Assembly (NCBI RefSeq): GCF_000003855.2
Contig: NW_003101680.1
Coordinates: 2,355,095 to 2,419,094 of the forward strand
DNA from: Blastomyces gilchristii SLH14081
Taxonomy: Eukaryota; Ascomycota; Eurotiomycetes; Onygenales; Ajellomycetaceae
Direction: 5' to 3'
DNA length: 64,000 nt
Positions 11,501-23,396 of the stretch are shown one piece after another. Numbering within the stretch: the first letter of the stretch is position 1; each line of letters opens with the position of its first letter. A program made the position numbers and the translations under genes. Below the pieces are notes generated by a model. It had not been told where the DNA came from. It did not search any database and was given only the letters and a program-made list of their open reading frames with translations.

Positions 11501-13532
11501 CTGAGAGAAAAACCGAAGTGTTGGGGGTTCCTTGTAGTCCGACGCAGAGTCCTTAGTGACTATCATAATACTCCCTCTCCATACCTCCTGCTCAATAGGC
11601 CCATTAACTCCATCTTTTTGCTCCCATTTCATCCCAGTGTACCTGAGGAGTGGCCCACATTCTAGGTACAAGGGTGGGTTAAATGGCGTGTTGTCTACGA
11701 AATGAAAGCAAGCATGATTAGTATTCGCAGATAGCAAAACATAATAGCATATATCCAAGGAAATAAATATCAGTCTTACTTTTGAGTTTCGACTTCGACG
11801 GGTGCTGTTGTTGTTGACCAGCAGAAACCGAATTGCCCCTTCGTTGCCTGCCCGACCCACCACCTTCCCACCAAGTCTTCTTGACATCGATATCTCGAAG
11901 GTCAAAATCTGCTAAACGCAGCCTCCCAACGTCTGCATTCTTCCACTCCGATACTGGCGGTGGTGTTGCGGGAGGCACAGCAAAAGAGACGCTGTGCTGT
12001 TTTCCCTTGCCATTCCTGGTGGGCTGAGGGTGGTTTACGGACATAGAGGTTTGAGGGGGTGTCGTATTGCTCAGGCCAAGGCCCACGTTGGAAGGGGTGT
12101 TATTGTTCCCAGCATCTAGCCTATCCGATCCTGCCTTGCTGTTAGACGAAACGTTGCGATTGGTAGCCGGTCGGATGTCTTGGTTGACTGGAGCTGATGA
12201 TGATGATGCGATAGCCGGTGGGAATGCTCTCCTCTGCTCACGAGGATCCACTAGTAATTGGGGATTGAGGTTCCGTGGTAGCGGCTTCTGCAACTTGCGG
12301 CTATTGCTGCGCTGCACGGTTCCGGAGTTTTGGGGTTGAGGTTGAGGTATGGCTGTCTGTTGGGAGAGGTGGTTCGCGTCCTCTTGATCATCAGGGATGC
12401 GATTGTATGGAATCTGGGTTTTCTGTAACGTAGCAGCATCGTTCATTCTTTGATCTGCGGTCCGTGCTGTTGTCATTCTTGTGTCACTAAGTTCCCAACC
12501 CCGCTGTCGCTCAGTATTTCGTGGAACATCATACTGCTCATTGAGCACCGGCTCTTGGCTTAGTGGTGGCTGTTGTTGATTCTCGTGCAGCGGGTACTCT
12601 TCATATTCGAAGCCTCCACGGCCGTCCTTTGAGAAACGCTTAGCATCAGGCTTTGTTGAGTCTATAACAGCGCTATGTTGCAATCTATCACGTTGCTTGG
12701 CACTCAAACTCCGGACTAAGCCTGTTTCCTCCAGGTTTGAAGGGTCTGTGGTGCTTTTTGGTCTGCGGACTGTGCTTGCCTGCGAAGTTGGCGTTATATC
12801 GCGGCTGGTTTGGCGACTTCGACGACCGGCCTTTGCCTCCCTGAGAAGCATCTCAGCTTCCTCCACCCTAGCACGTTTCTCCTCTTTACTGAAATCTTTC
12901 AGCGTGAATTCTAGCTTTTGTAGTGGAGACTTCTCGGGAGCCCAATCACGTCGCATATGTATGTCCCTCCTGTGATTCAGCGAATTGCTTCTTGTACTTT
13001 GCGGCGATAGCGATGAATTGGATTGAGGCGGCGGGGCGGAATCTGGAAGGGGAGTGTTTTTTGCCCGTTTATTATTCCTCGGCTTGCGAATGGTCACGTT
13101 TTGCAGGTCGATATGAGGAGATATCCTGCCTCCTTGAGATCCTGTTTCTTCATTCAGTTGTCGTTGGGATTCTACCCAAGAAGCACTGTTTGCTGGAGAA
13201 ATGTGATCCAGCCCATCCAGAGCTCCCTCTATTTGTAGTTCTTTAGCCCGCACTGCGAATGGCTTTGGCTCTTCGCCGAACCGACGCGACGGCCCAGCAT
13301 TGAAAGAGTTTCTGAAGGAAGAGGGAATGGGACGCGGAACATCTGGGGCTGTAGGGAGGACAGGAGCATGATTGGCATAGCTGTACGAGGTAGCCCGTTT
13401 GGCAGGATATCGGTTGTCTGTGAATGGAGCATTGTTCTCCACACCATTGATCGGTTTCTGGTCGGAATAAGAAGCTTGTCTTCGGCCAGGAGCAGGCACT
13501 GACTGTCTACGGGATGATGAAATGGTCGCCAT
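8502..13532 (-). CDS. Large PhoD-like metallophosphatase, six exons
   Basis: Exons (minus): 13532-11780, 11694-10430, 10349-10224, 10147-9930, 9857-9562, 9472-8502; introns of 85, 80, 76, 72 and 89 bp, all GT-AG, keep one frame of 1,542 residues. Residues 1 to about 600 are disordered, Gln/Ser/Pro/Arg rich. The catalytic core (about 650-1230) shows metal-binding motifs of PhoD-like enzymes: GGGDQIYND (D848), NMWNDHDIVPGYG (D919, H920, D921), the strand IVLLSVPIAYPRLVWLEN and ITILGGDAQVAA (D1123). The C-terminal part (from about 1,220) has LNCETNPRDPAGITSPYRVL, a beta-rich module seen in these fungal proteins, then an acidic, His/Gly-rich tail. Family knowledge: PhoD proteins are metal-dependent phosphomono/diesterases; this fungal subfamily's substrate is unknown to me. 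The first AUG is 13,532; the frame upstream of it has no AUG. The usual H of the GDxH motif is Q here (see findings). Confidence 0.9.
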
Positions 13533-14711
13533 TTTGCCAGTCAATCAATCTCAAACTCCCTGCCACAGCTTGCTTCAACACCTGAGCAGCCTCAGGCGCA
13601 CCCAATTGGGGGGGGGGGGGGGTGTTTCTATATACTAAGCCAGGACAGAAGAGTATTCAGAAATATCTCCCGTGAGCCGTAGCTTATGAAGGCAAGCCGC
13701 AAACGCACATTTCTCGAGCGGATTCGGAGGTTCTTTTCTGATGATGTCTAGGCAATGCGCTCCGGGGTATGTAGGGCGGCGAAGATCAACGGCCAGACAT
13801 CAAAAACTCGCTTAGACGGTGATAATAGATAGGGTATATAATTCTTCAGAGGCCAGAACCGCAGAACAAAGCCGTAGAAGGGGGTTGTTAAAGCTGAGAA
13901 AGAGAAGAGAAAAAAACGGCGGCGAAGGCAAAGCAGACGAACAAGGTAGCTAAGCCCGCCCTATGACGGTATTTGTTGGCCGTTAAATCGTTAAATAGGA
14001 AGAAATGACCCCAGCGCGGTGTTGGTCGCAGACGATTGGCGGGCAGCTTGGACAGCCAACAACGGACGAGACACGGAGGAGTGTGTGTGGCTCGCTGCAA
14101 TGCAAACCAACGTGATAGACCATGGAGCAATGAGTATATATGTATTATTAACCCAGCTCCAGCAAGAAAGATGAAAATAAAATAAATAGAGAGAAAGAAA
14201 AAAGGATGGCTGTGAGGTGGAGATAAGAGAGCTGGTTGTTCTTTCGGGGAGAAATACAGCGTACAGCGTACAATGATCTGCCGCCCCCCAGCCATCTTTG
14301 TTTCTTTGTCGCGGTAGAAGTGGCTGGAGAGCCGACACCAATCAGCGACAGTAGTAAGTTACGGATGTAAAATGAGCATTGGTTATTATGAAACTATTCT
14401 GAAGTTGCACGAGATGGATGTATATATATATATATATATATACTAAATAATAATAACTTACCGGAAAGTTTTTTTGCCTGGTTGCAAGATGGAAGCTCCA
14501 AACTGTATTTCAAGAATTATTTTACTCTTCAGTCGGGACAGGCGCTGGACGAAGCATATAAACGGCGGTCTGGCCGGTCAATTGACAGCGGTTTGTTTCT
14601 TGGATACTTTCATTGACAGGAGGACTCAGGTAGCAATTCTGATACCCATTGGATAGTTATTAACCACGGTCACAAATACGGGCTACATGTGTACACCACC
14701 ATATGCGATAT

Positions 14712-14762
<51 letters not shown>

Positions 14763-16104
14763 TATATATAGATACATCATCTGAAGCGTAAGTCGTGATG
14801 TAAACCCCCCAAGCATTGTTCAGTGGTTGGTTAAAACGGTAGTCAGGAACTGACTGACTGAATGGGCTTGACATCCGCAGGGTATAACATACGAGCCTCA
14901 GCCCCGTTCATGTCTGTATATTAATTTTAATATAATAACTACGGAGAACTCGAAACGCAGGTTGTGCCTACCAACGACCGGACTGTCAAACTCCTCTGGC
15001 GCTCCCCATAAAGAAAGGAAATCCAAACTTTGAAGCGCCGACCGTTGGAAATTCTATGGTCGGAATATTAATTTAATAATAATAAATGGGACAAAAAAAA
15101 ACTTTGACTAGATATTCAATGTCATGTGATAGTTATAACTTCCAAGGTTTTCTACCTAACCATCCGGGGGAGACAACAATAATACGAGAACCTAGTGTCT
15201 AGAGGAAGTCTACAGGAAGTCTGGAGGAAGAGAAAACCAGCCTTGCTTGCATGCGAATTTGGTATCATTGGAGATGTAGAGTAATATTTAATAATAATAC
15301 AGAAGAGGACCCGGTTACTAGAACAGTTGGGTATGTTTATTGTTGATGAGACGAGATATTTAACTCCAGCAAAGTATGTAGTTAGTTACAGTACAAGTGA
15401 TCGCCGCGCGGCAACCCGCGTGTATTTAACGTTAACTACTGCGTAGTTATTTTAAATAATATCACTACGGAGTACTCCGTACTCAAAGCAACGGTTGCAT
15501 CTTTTGCTATTTAATATTATACGTGCTGGCATCTTCAACGTCCCCTAACTATTCAATACTATTTATTATTATCTACAGCCACACTCACCGTCTCTTCTAT
15601 TATTCCATACCTATTTCTCCTCCTCGTTTGTTCCCAACCTTCCGTTTGGTCTACATTTGGGAGTCTAGTTCTACCGGTTTACGTATCTCTCCTCCAGGCA
15701 GCTTGTCCCCTATCCTATCTTTAAGGTCTTATCTTCACCCAGCCGTTACTAGTATTCAAGTCGGTTTCTACCACTGGAAAAGAAGAACACCATCAACTCT
15801 TCGCCGATAGCCTAGGAATACTCGGGGAGCTAGCTGCGTAGCGTTTTTTCCGCCCTCCTTTACCCATCCTCCTCCTCCCCCCCCAAAAAAACCACCCTCC
15901 GCGCAAACACCCTGCTTTTGTGACAAAGAACTCTTGGAGTAAGGTTCGCGGTTGTTATGGTTGATGGCAATCAGCATTTCACGCCCTTCTTTGCACATCT
16001 TTCCCGGCGACAGAGCCGGTTTGGCCGGTGTCGCCGTGTACAGCGACCCCGTAACTTCGATACCGGCAAGGAACAAGAAGTTAAGGAAGTAGGAGATTCA
16101 CAGC
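13533..16104. other. Divergent promoter region between the PhoD-like gene and kex2
   Basis: No gene recognised over 2.6 kb. Contents: a G run at about 13,609-13,622, (TA)n at about 14,420-14,443, a compound TC/AC microsatellite at 14,713-14,770, a palindromic ACGGAGTACTCCGT at about 15,471-15,484, and a pyrimidine-rich stretch before kex2 (15,845-15,900). An AUG at 15,957 opens a 74-codon frame that overlaps the kex2 start out of frame. Open frames on the minus strand at 13,888-14,341 lack any family features. Confidence 0.5.
14713..14770. repeat. Compound TC/AC/AT microsatellite
   Basis: About 15 TC units run directly into about 10 AC units and then a short AT tract. It lies in the divergent spacer, not in a gene, and is likely length-variable between isolates. 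Confidence 0.95.
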
Positions 16105-18837
16105 ATGAAACTCATTGGTGCCGCCGGTGCCGTTGCCCTACTCTTGATCAACACCGCACGCGCATCCATATTACCTCGTAACCACGATGCCAACGATTAC
16201 TTTGCACTCCATCTTGATCCCTCCGTCTCGCCACTCCAGATTGCGCAGCTACTAGGAGCCACACATGAAGGCCAAGTCGGTGAATTGGCAGACCACCATA
16301 CATTTTCCAGACCAAAGGGCCGGCCAGGTTCGGATTTAGGCAAAACATTAGACGACTTGAAGCTCCGGAGGAGGCGGAGGAAACGGGATGTATCGCACTC
16401 GAGTATGGAAGATCCCGTGGTGACAGATGTGTTGGACGGGATACTGTGGTCGCAGAAGTTGACCTTGAGACCTCCTATGGTGAAACGGGCGCCCCCACCA
16501 CCACCACCGACAACAGCAAAAACTAAGGCCCGCCAGTCGAAGCCGCAAGTTCAGGAAGATGAGGGTTATAACGCTACGGAAAGACTGCGTCATATCGCAA
16601 CTACTTTGGAAATTGAGGACCCAATATTCGCCGATCAGTGGCATCTGTTTAACACCGTTGAGGTGGGCCATGATCTCAACGTGACAGGCCTCTGGCTCGA
16701 AGGCATAACTGGCGAGGGGGTGATCTCCGCCATTGTGGATGATGGGTTGGATATGAACAGCAATGATCTTATGGATAACTACTTTGCGGAGGGATCTTAT
16801 GATTACAATGACAAGTCGCCCGTGCCCAAGCCCCGACTATTTGACGATAAACATGGTACGCGGTGCGCTGGAGAGATTGCAGCGGTGCGAAATAATGTCT
16901 GTGGCGTTGGAGTGGCTTATGATAGCAAAGTTTCTGGGATCCGTATACTCTCCAAACCCGTGACAGACGAGGATGAAGCCGCTTCGATCAACTACAAATA
17001 TCAGCACAACCAGATATACTCCTGTTCCTGGGGCCCTATCGACGATGGCGCCACCATGGATGCCCCCGGTATACTCATCCGGCGGGCACTTGTCAACGGA
17101 ATCCAAAAGGGAAGAGCTGGGAGAGGTTCGATATACGTGTTCGCGGCGGGCAACGGTGCTGGAAATGAAGACAACTGCAACTTTGATGGCTACACGAACA
17201 GCATATACAGTGTCACCGTAGGAGCTGTCGATCGCGATGATAATCACCCGTATTATTCTGAGTGGTGCTCCGCGCAGCTCGTGGTAACGTATAGCAGTGG
17301 TGCCAACGGGGCCATACACACCACTGACGTTGGAGTGGATTCATGTGCAACAAGACATGGTGGTACCTCTGCTGCTGGCCCGCTGGTTGCGGGCGTTGTG
17401 GCGCTTGCATTAAGTGTCCGCCCCGAGTTGACCTGGCGTGATGTCCAATATATCCTCCTAGAGACTGCGATCCCGGTCCATTTAAACGATAGCGACTGGC
17501 AGGAGACTAGTATCGGAAAGCAGTTCAGCCATGAGTTCGGCTACGGGAAGGTAGACGCATACTCTGCTGTCCATCTAGCTAAGGAGTGGAAGCTGGTGAA
17601 ACCGCAAGCCTGGATGCATTCCCCCTGGCAGCAGGTTAACCATCCAATCCCCCAGGGAGAGACAGGGCTTGCCAGCTCCTTCGAAGTCACCAAAAAGATG
17701 TTGGACATGAATAACATCGAGCGTATAGAACATGTTACTCTCACGATGAATGTCAACCATACCCGCCGCGGTGATTTAAGTGTTGAACTTCACAGCCCGT
17801 CTGGTGTCGTCAGCCTTCTAAGTACGACAAGGAAAAATGATGATCACGCTGTTGGATATGTTGACTGGACATTTATGTCCGTCGCTCATTGGTAAGTAGC
17901 AAACCCGATGAAAGGAATAGCTCCTCGGGCCCCGATCATATATCATATCTTCAAACCCCCAGTTAGATCTTAAAAAAACAAAAACCTAACACCATTTTCC
18001 TACCATATCAGGGGCGAATCCGGCATCGGCGAATGGACCGTAATTGTCAAGGACACAATCGTCAACGAACACAACGGCACCTTCATCGACTGGCAGTTAA
18101 ACCTATGGGGCGAAGCCATCAACCCCAAGATCCAAGAACTCCACCCCTTGCCAACCGAAAACGACCACGACCACGACACCGAACCCGCCGTCGTAACCAC
18201 CACCCCCATAACCACCCCCGGCGGACCCAGCCGCCCCACCCCCACCTCCATCCCATCAGACGGCGTCGACCGCCCCGTCAACGCGAAGCCCACCGATTCT
18301 ACCTCGGCCTCAGGTCCTGACGACCATGACAGCGCCAACCCATCCAAACCCGACAGCTTCCTCCCCTCCTTCTTCCCGACCTTCGGCGTCTCCAAACGCA
18401 CCCAAGTCTGGATCTACGGCTCGCTCACGCTCATCCTCATCTTCTGCGCCGCGCTGGGCGTCTACTTCCTCGTCCAGCGCCGGAAACGCCTCCGCAACAA
18501 CCCGCGTGATGATTATGAGTTTGAGATGATTGATGGGAGCGACGACACGGATCCGCTTAATGGTGGTGGGGATGACGATGGCGATGGGGCGGGACATATG
18601 GGTGCTGGTGGTGTTGGTCGGCTGGGACGGAAGCAGAGGAAGAAGAAGGGAGGGGAGTTGTATGATGCGTTTGCGGGGGAGAGTGATGAGGATCTTTTGA
18701 GCGATGATGGGACTGGGGAGATGGAGTTATCGGACTCCGGGAGTGATGGGCCGTATCGAGATGAGGAGGATGATGAGAAGAGGGTTGGTGGTTCTGCTGG
18801 TAGTGGTGGTAGTGGTGGATTAAGTGAGAAGACATAG
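16105..18837 (+). CDS. kex2: Kexin, Golgi subtilisin-like proprotein convertase, two exons
   Basis: Exons 16105-17891 and 18012-18837 (120-bp intron, GTAAGT...CAG) give 870 residues. Signal peptide MKLIGAAGAVALLLINTARA; propeptide with basic clusters, RRRRRKR at 88-94 and KR at 127-128, the latter followed by APPPPPP and likely the autocleavage site. The S8 catalytic domain shows D212 in IVDDGLD, H250 in DDKHGTRCAGE, the oxyanion N350 in FAAGNGAGNED and S422 in HGGTSAAG. The intron splits W in HWGESGIGEW, within the P domain (about 510-670). A Ser/Thr/Pro stalk follows, then one membrane segment (about 729-752, VWIYGSLTLILIFCAALGVY) and an acidic cytosolic tail with YDAFAGESDEDLL, which looks like a Tyr/dileucine TGN-retrieval signal. 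Family role: cleaves secretory precursors after KR/RR in the late Golgi. All catalytic residues are present. Start chosen for the signal peptide. Confidence 0.96.
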
Positions 18838-18874
18838 CGGGTTTGTGTTTTTGTTCATTTTTGATGAGCTTTTT

Positions 18875-18915
<41 letters not shown>

Positions 18916-20756
18916 GCGTTCCCTTTAAAGTTCTTTTACTTCACCCCCTTTTTAACTATATATATTTTCCGACCCCTGAATGCCTGTTACCTTTTGTTGT
19001 TTGATTTTTATCTGTTCATCTTCGCCCCTTGCTACCTATTTCAGGGAGTTAATTAAGCCTTGGTCCTTCGATTGTTCTATGGAGATATGGTATTCCCGGC
19101 ATTAGAGCGAAGCGCCTCTGCGCTTCTGCTTTTGGTTGTTTATGTGTTACCATTACATTTTGCCATGTTGTCTAGCTCTTCTGGGAGGCGTTGATGTTCC
19201 TATCAAGAGGTCTTTACGATCTGGCGTTCAGGCATATATATCCAATCAGCTTTCTGTCCGTCGCTTTTTCATGGATCGATTCGAGGCATAACCATATATG
19301 CATTTGCATGTACTGTACGTGTACGTCTATATCACGGAGATCGGATATTGACAGGGATTGAGAAGAATAGATATCTTCATCTGGGCATTGTTATATGTTC
19401 CTTCTTCCTCTTTACTCAATTTTCTGCTAATTCCAAGCTCCCTTTCCCTTCACCACACAATATGCGGTAAGCGGTTCAGTAGTACATCTTGTCAAAGCCA
19501 GAGTTACTCACACAGCTGGCTGTTAGGCACTATAGAGGTTGTAAAAGGCTATGCATATACGGGACCAAATCGGTGGTGTCATGCAAGAACAAGAGACCCC
19601 TCCAGGACAATAAGAAATTCACATGTGTGATAAATTTCTGGATATCTGTAAATAAGCCTAATAGGTACCCAGCACATGCAACCGGGAGTTATCAAACATT
19701 AACAAAACCCCGAACCTATCTACTTCTAACTCCGATGCTAGAAAACATATCCAACCATGCCTCTACCACCCATTCTTAAAGGCAGCTGTCTCTGCCCCAA
19801 AACCTCCTTCACCTCCACCACATACCATCTCCATCTAACTCACTGCAACTTCCACAACCCCATCTACAAACAACCCCCCCAAAACCCCAACCAGCAGCAA
19901 CAATGGAGCGCCCACACTAAGGCGCTCAGCTAAATAGCCTCGCGCGACTTCTGTGAATCGTGCGGTTCGACAGTTTCCATGCAGTATGATGTCGAGCCGG
20001 AAAGTTTTGGGCCCAGCGGCAGGCTTCATTGATGGAAATTTTGGCCAGGTTGACACTGCGGAGGTGTTGAAAGGGTTACCGCAGAAACATATCTTTCTGA
20101 AGGAGAAGGCGGGATGGTTTGGGGTTGAGAGGGGTGGGGTGGACGAGGGTTGAGTGGGAGGGGTTTTCAGAGGATCGGGAGAGGAAGGTTGGGATGAAGA
20201 AGGGGGGGGGGGGGGTTGAATAGGAGAGAGAAGGGGGAGTGGTATACCTGATAAAGCTAATGTGCATATGCAAGCCATGGAAGCTGGAATGGCCGATTCG
20301 TGCATTCGGTCAGCCATTCTTTGTTGGACACCGGGTGCTGCGGGGCTGCTACCGTCGCACACAATATATGTATGTTACGAGATGCACGACATTGAGTAAC
20401 TTATGATGATAATCTGACGAGTAACGTATGTCAACGGCAAGTACGACGGTTGCAGAGAACGGGAGTTAAAATACAAATACGCCACACCCTGAGATTAACG
20501 TTGATGTGAGTCTTGAGGACGGGAGGTTCACAACGACAAGCCAGCAGAAATATCTGAAATATTTTCGAAATATCTATCCCATTGAGTTGGGGAAAGCTTG
20601 CTGCCCTAGATATCTCGCCAGCCAAAGCATATATATAAATATATACTAATATCAACCCCCATCATTCAAACCAACGGCGTTAATCAAATCCATACTATCT
20701 ATACAACTCACCGAGCCCCTCGAATCCTCCTCCGATCACCCACTCACCACACCACA
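18838..20756. other. Intergenic, 3' of kex2
   Basis: Begins with a 36-T homopolymer at 18,878-18,913 shortly after the kex2 stop, then T-rich 3' flank. A minus-strand frame at 19,835-20,362 has Cys pairs (CIC, CFC) and a hydrophobic C-terminus but low-complexity Pro/Ser in the middle; I do not call it. The stretch 20,620-20,650 is TATA-like and probably belongs to the promoter of the small gene at 20,757. Confidence 0.5.
18878..18913. repeat. Poly-T homopolymer (36 T)
   Basis: Uninterrupted T run about 40 bp after the kex2 stop codon. It is likely part of the 3' UTR or just downstream; such runs are often mis-sized in assemblies. Confidence 0.95.
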
Positions 20757-21095
20757 ATGACCCTAGCCCCCGCCCTAATCCCCGTAATGCTCCGCTTTTC
20801 CCACCTCTCCACCCCAATTCTCATCGACCCCTGTATAACCCACGGCGCCCTCCTGCGCCTAATCCAGAACGAGATCCAATCGCGCAGCCCGCACCTGATG
20901 GAAGACTTTACCTTCGAGGGCTTGGAGATCCTCTGGGACCAGACGACGGGGGCTGGTAATGCGTTCCCGCCATCATCGCCGCTCGATCAGTATAACTTGC
21001 AAGCTACGCTGTCTTTGTTGAGGATGAGGCAGGGGAGGGATGCGTTGTGTTTGAGGATCGCGCATGTTAAGGGGGCGGCTATGAGGCTTGTCTGA
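20757..21095 (+). CDS. Small hypothetical protein (112 aa)
   Basis: I do not recognise this protein. An AUG in a CACCACAATG context opens a 112-codon frame with gene-like GC content and no low complexity. The product has a hydrophobic first 15 residues (MTLAPALIPVMLRF), a central acidic segment (HLMEDFTFEGLEILWD) and a basic Arg-rich end. A TATA-like stretch lies about 110-130 bp upstream. No intron is needed. It is not clearly secreted, since no good signal-peptidase site follows the hydrophobic start. It could alternatively be part of an unrecognised multi-exon gene. Confidence 0.45.
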   Translation: MTLAPALIPVMLRFSHLSTPILIDPCITHGALLRLIQNEIQSRSPHLMEDFTFEGLEILWDQTTGAGNAFPPSSPLDQYNLQATLSLLRMRQGRDALCLRIAHVKGAAMRLV

Positions 21096-21781
21096 AGGGG
21101 TGGAGAGATATGTTTTAATGTCCTGTGTTAGTTTTTTTCTGGTTGTTTGATTGACGAGCTGCTGAGGCGGAGAGCGCTATTGTGCGAGGGACCGAGGGGG
21201 GGGGGTGGAGCATGTTTATTCCCTGACAGGTGGGGGTGGAGCGGGGCGGGGCGGGGCGGGACACGATCGAAAAGGTTACCGGACTCGAAAGCAGGGACAG
21301 CCAGATTTATTTAGAACAGCTTATTCAATTATTATCACATTATGATCTGGCCCCAAATGGGACATAATAACATTTTTTCCAGAAACTGCAAAGGTTCTCA
21401 CTGCTCTGTAAGCTGTAAGAATGTTTCTATCATGGAACCTACTTACTCAGCCACAAGAAAAGTGCGGTTTGGCGATGACGACGCCAAGAGATTCTGGCTC
21501 AAGAGGTGTCACGTGACTGATGACTGTCCAAGCAGACCAACTTCCATCCCGCTTCCCGAAACGGAGTTGCCTGAGCACCGCCTCTGCTTCTCTTATCACA
21601 CTACACACTGGCGCGGATTCATTAGACGGATATCTGGACTGACCTATTTGTGCTGTAGCTCCCTGGATGTTCGGATTTATTTTATGACCACGACTAGAAG
21701 CTAGAATCTCCATCCCCAGCTGCCCGACTCCGCCTGCTGACGCTAGCTCATACCCCAGGTTCCCTCAGAGGTCGGACCACA
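21096..21781. other. Promoter region of snx4
   Basis: No gene supported. It contains a G-rich segment (21,196-21,206 G run; 21,242-21,260 four G blocks separated by single C). A 120-codon frame at 21,342-21,704 lacks features and sits where the snx4 5' UTR/promoter is expected, so I leave it out. Confidence 0.5.
21242..21260 (+). promoter_or_regulatory. Potential G-quadruplex motif upstream of snx4
   Basis: Four runs of three or four G separated by single C bases (GGGGCGGGGCGGGGCGGG), about 520 bp before the snx4 start. The pattern fits the standard G4 sequence rule; folding or function is not shown. Confidence 0.4.
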
Positions 21782-23396
21782 ATGGACCATAGCGACTTTG
21801 ACAGCGTGTCTTGGAGGAATGGGCCTGATAGCGATGTCTCAAGGCCAACCACGTCCGGAACCGATGCTGAGGGACCTGAGAGATCGGACTATGATGTCAA
21901 CGGAAAACGGAGGATGAGCTCGACCGGCGAGGAAGGGCCGCCGCTTTCTACACACTCTGGAGGTGACCTTGCTGGAATTGCAGATGGCATACTTGAATGC
22001 ACAGTGGATTCGCCGTTGAAGGAAAACAGTGGCACGAAAGATGCCTATGTATCTTATCTCATCACGACCCATGTTGGTGTTCACTCCGCTTCTCTCTCAC
22101 ATACAAAATAGTACATATCCCGCATAGCCCCCGCAGAGCTGACACATATCTTTTTTCCGGTAACTCTGCCAGACCGACTTCAAATCCTTCCAAAAGCCAG
22201 ATTTCGCTGTCCGTCGTCGCTATTCAGATTTCAATTTCCTGTACAACACACTATTCCGCGAATATCCAGCATGCGCCGTCCCTCCGCTTCCTGACAAGCA
22301 CAAGATGGAATACGTGCGCGGGGATCGTTTTGGCACCGATTTTACCAACCGTCGCGCCTGGTCCCTCCACAGATTCCTCAAGCGGCTATCTCTCCACCCC
22401 GTTCTCCGCCGTGCTCCCATCCTCGTTGTATTCCTTGAATCAGCAGATTGGAACGCGCATATGCGCCTTCGCCCATCACGTACTTCCACCAGTACGTCTG
22501 ATGGCGGCGGCGGACCAACCGGGATTTTCGATAATTTTGCAGACACTTTCGTAAACGCCTTCACCAAGGTGCATAAACCTGACAAGCGGTTCATTGAGGT
22601 GAGGGAGAAAGCCGATAAACTAGATGAAGACTTGAATCACGTCGAGAAGATAGTGGCAAGGGTATCCAGAAGAGAATCGGATCTAGAAACCGACTACAAC
22701 GAACTAGCCACGCAGTTTCGCAAGCTGGTCTTGCTCGAGCCAGACGTCGAGGCACCCTTGCAAATCTTTGCTGCGTCAGTAGAAGAGACAGCACGGGGTA
22801 TAAGGAATCTCAAAGACCACACCGATCAAAATTACCTGGGCAGTCTACGGGATATGGAAGCATATATCCTCTCCCTGAAATCCCTATTAAAAACCCGCGA
22901 ACAGAAACAATTAGACTTTGAAGCCCTTGTCGACTACAGGAACAAAGCCGTCTTCGATCGCGACTCCCTAGCCAACAACCCGGCCTCTTACTACTCCCCC
23001 AACCCACTTACCAGCAACCCAGCCTCCTTCATCCGTTCCAAAATGGAAGACATGCGCGGCGTCGACCACGAACAATCCCGCCGCGAACGCATCCGCAAAC
23101 TAGAATTACGCATCGACGAACTAACGCGGGAAGTCGAAAGTTCCAAGACCACCTCAGAGATGTTCGATGAGGAGGTCGTCCGGGAAGTGGCGGATTTTGA
23201 ACGCATTAAGGCCGTGGAGTTCCGTGATACGCTGGGAGCGTTGGCGGAGAAGCATGTGGAGTTTTATCAGGGGGTGCTAGCGACTTGGGAGCGGTTTATT
23301 GTTGAGATGGAGATGGAGGGGGGGGAGAGTTACCATGGTCATAAGCCGCATGGGAAAGGAGTGGAAGGTGGACTTGTTGGGACGGGCCATTCATGA
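21782..23396 (+). CDS. snx4: Sorting nexin 4 (Atg24-type PX-BAR protein), two exons
   Basis: Exons 21782-22072 and 22173-23396 give 504 residues. The 100-bp intron uses a weak donor (GTTGGT) and acceptor GCCAG; joining restores VSYLITTH with TDFKSFQKPDFAVRRRYSDF, typical of the family. PX domain about 70-200, with the phosphoinositide-binding RRRY at 111-114 and PPLPDKHK further on; BAR-type coiled-coil about 235-495 (FIEVREKADKLDEDLNHVEK, QNYLGSLRDMEAYILSLK). An unstructured acidic N-terminus (MDHSDFDSVSW) precedes PX. Family role: binds PI3P on endosomes and, with a partner SNX, sorts retrieved cargo and supports selective autophagy (cytoplasm-to-vacuole, pexophagy, mitophagy). It is convergent with the hypothetical gene ending at 24,129. 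Confidence 0.95.

Noticed and set aside
13533..13544. Start of the PhoD-like gene 12 bp further upstream
   Set aside because: The codon there is TTG; the first AUG in frame is at 13,532.
19835..20362. Minus-strand 175-codon frame with CIC/CFC cysteines and hydrophobic end
   Set aside because: No AUG in good context upstream, a Pro/Ser/poly-C low-complexity middle that looks like an intron or UTR, and no family match; splicing attempts gave no clear continuation.
21342..21704. 120-codon plus-strand frame upstream of snx4
   Set aside because: No domain, unusual composition, and it lies in the expected promoter/5' UTR of snx4.
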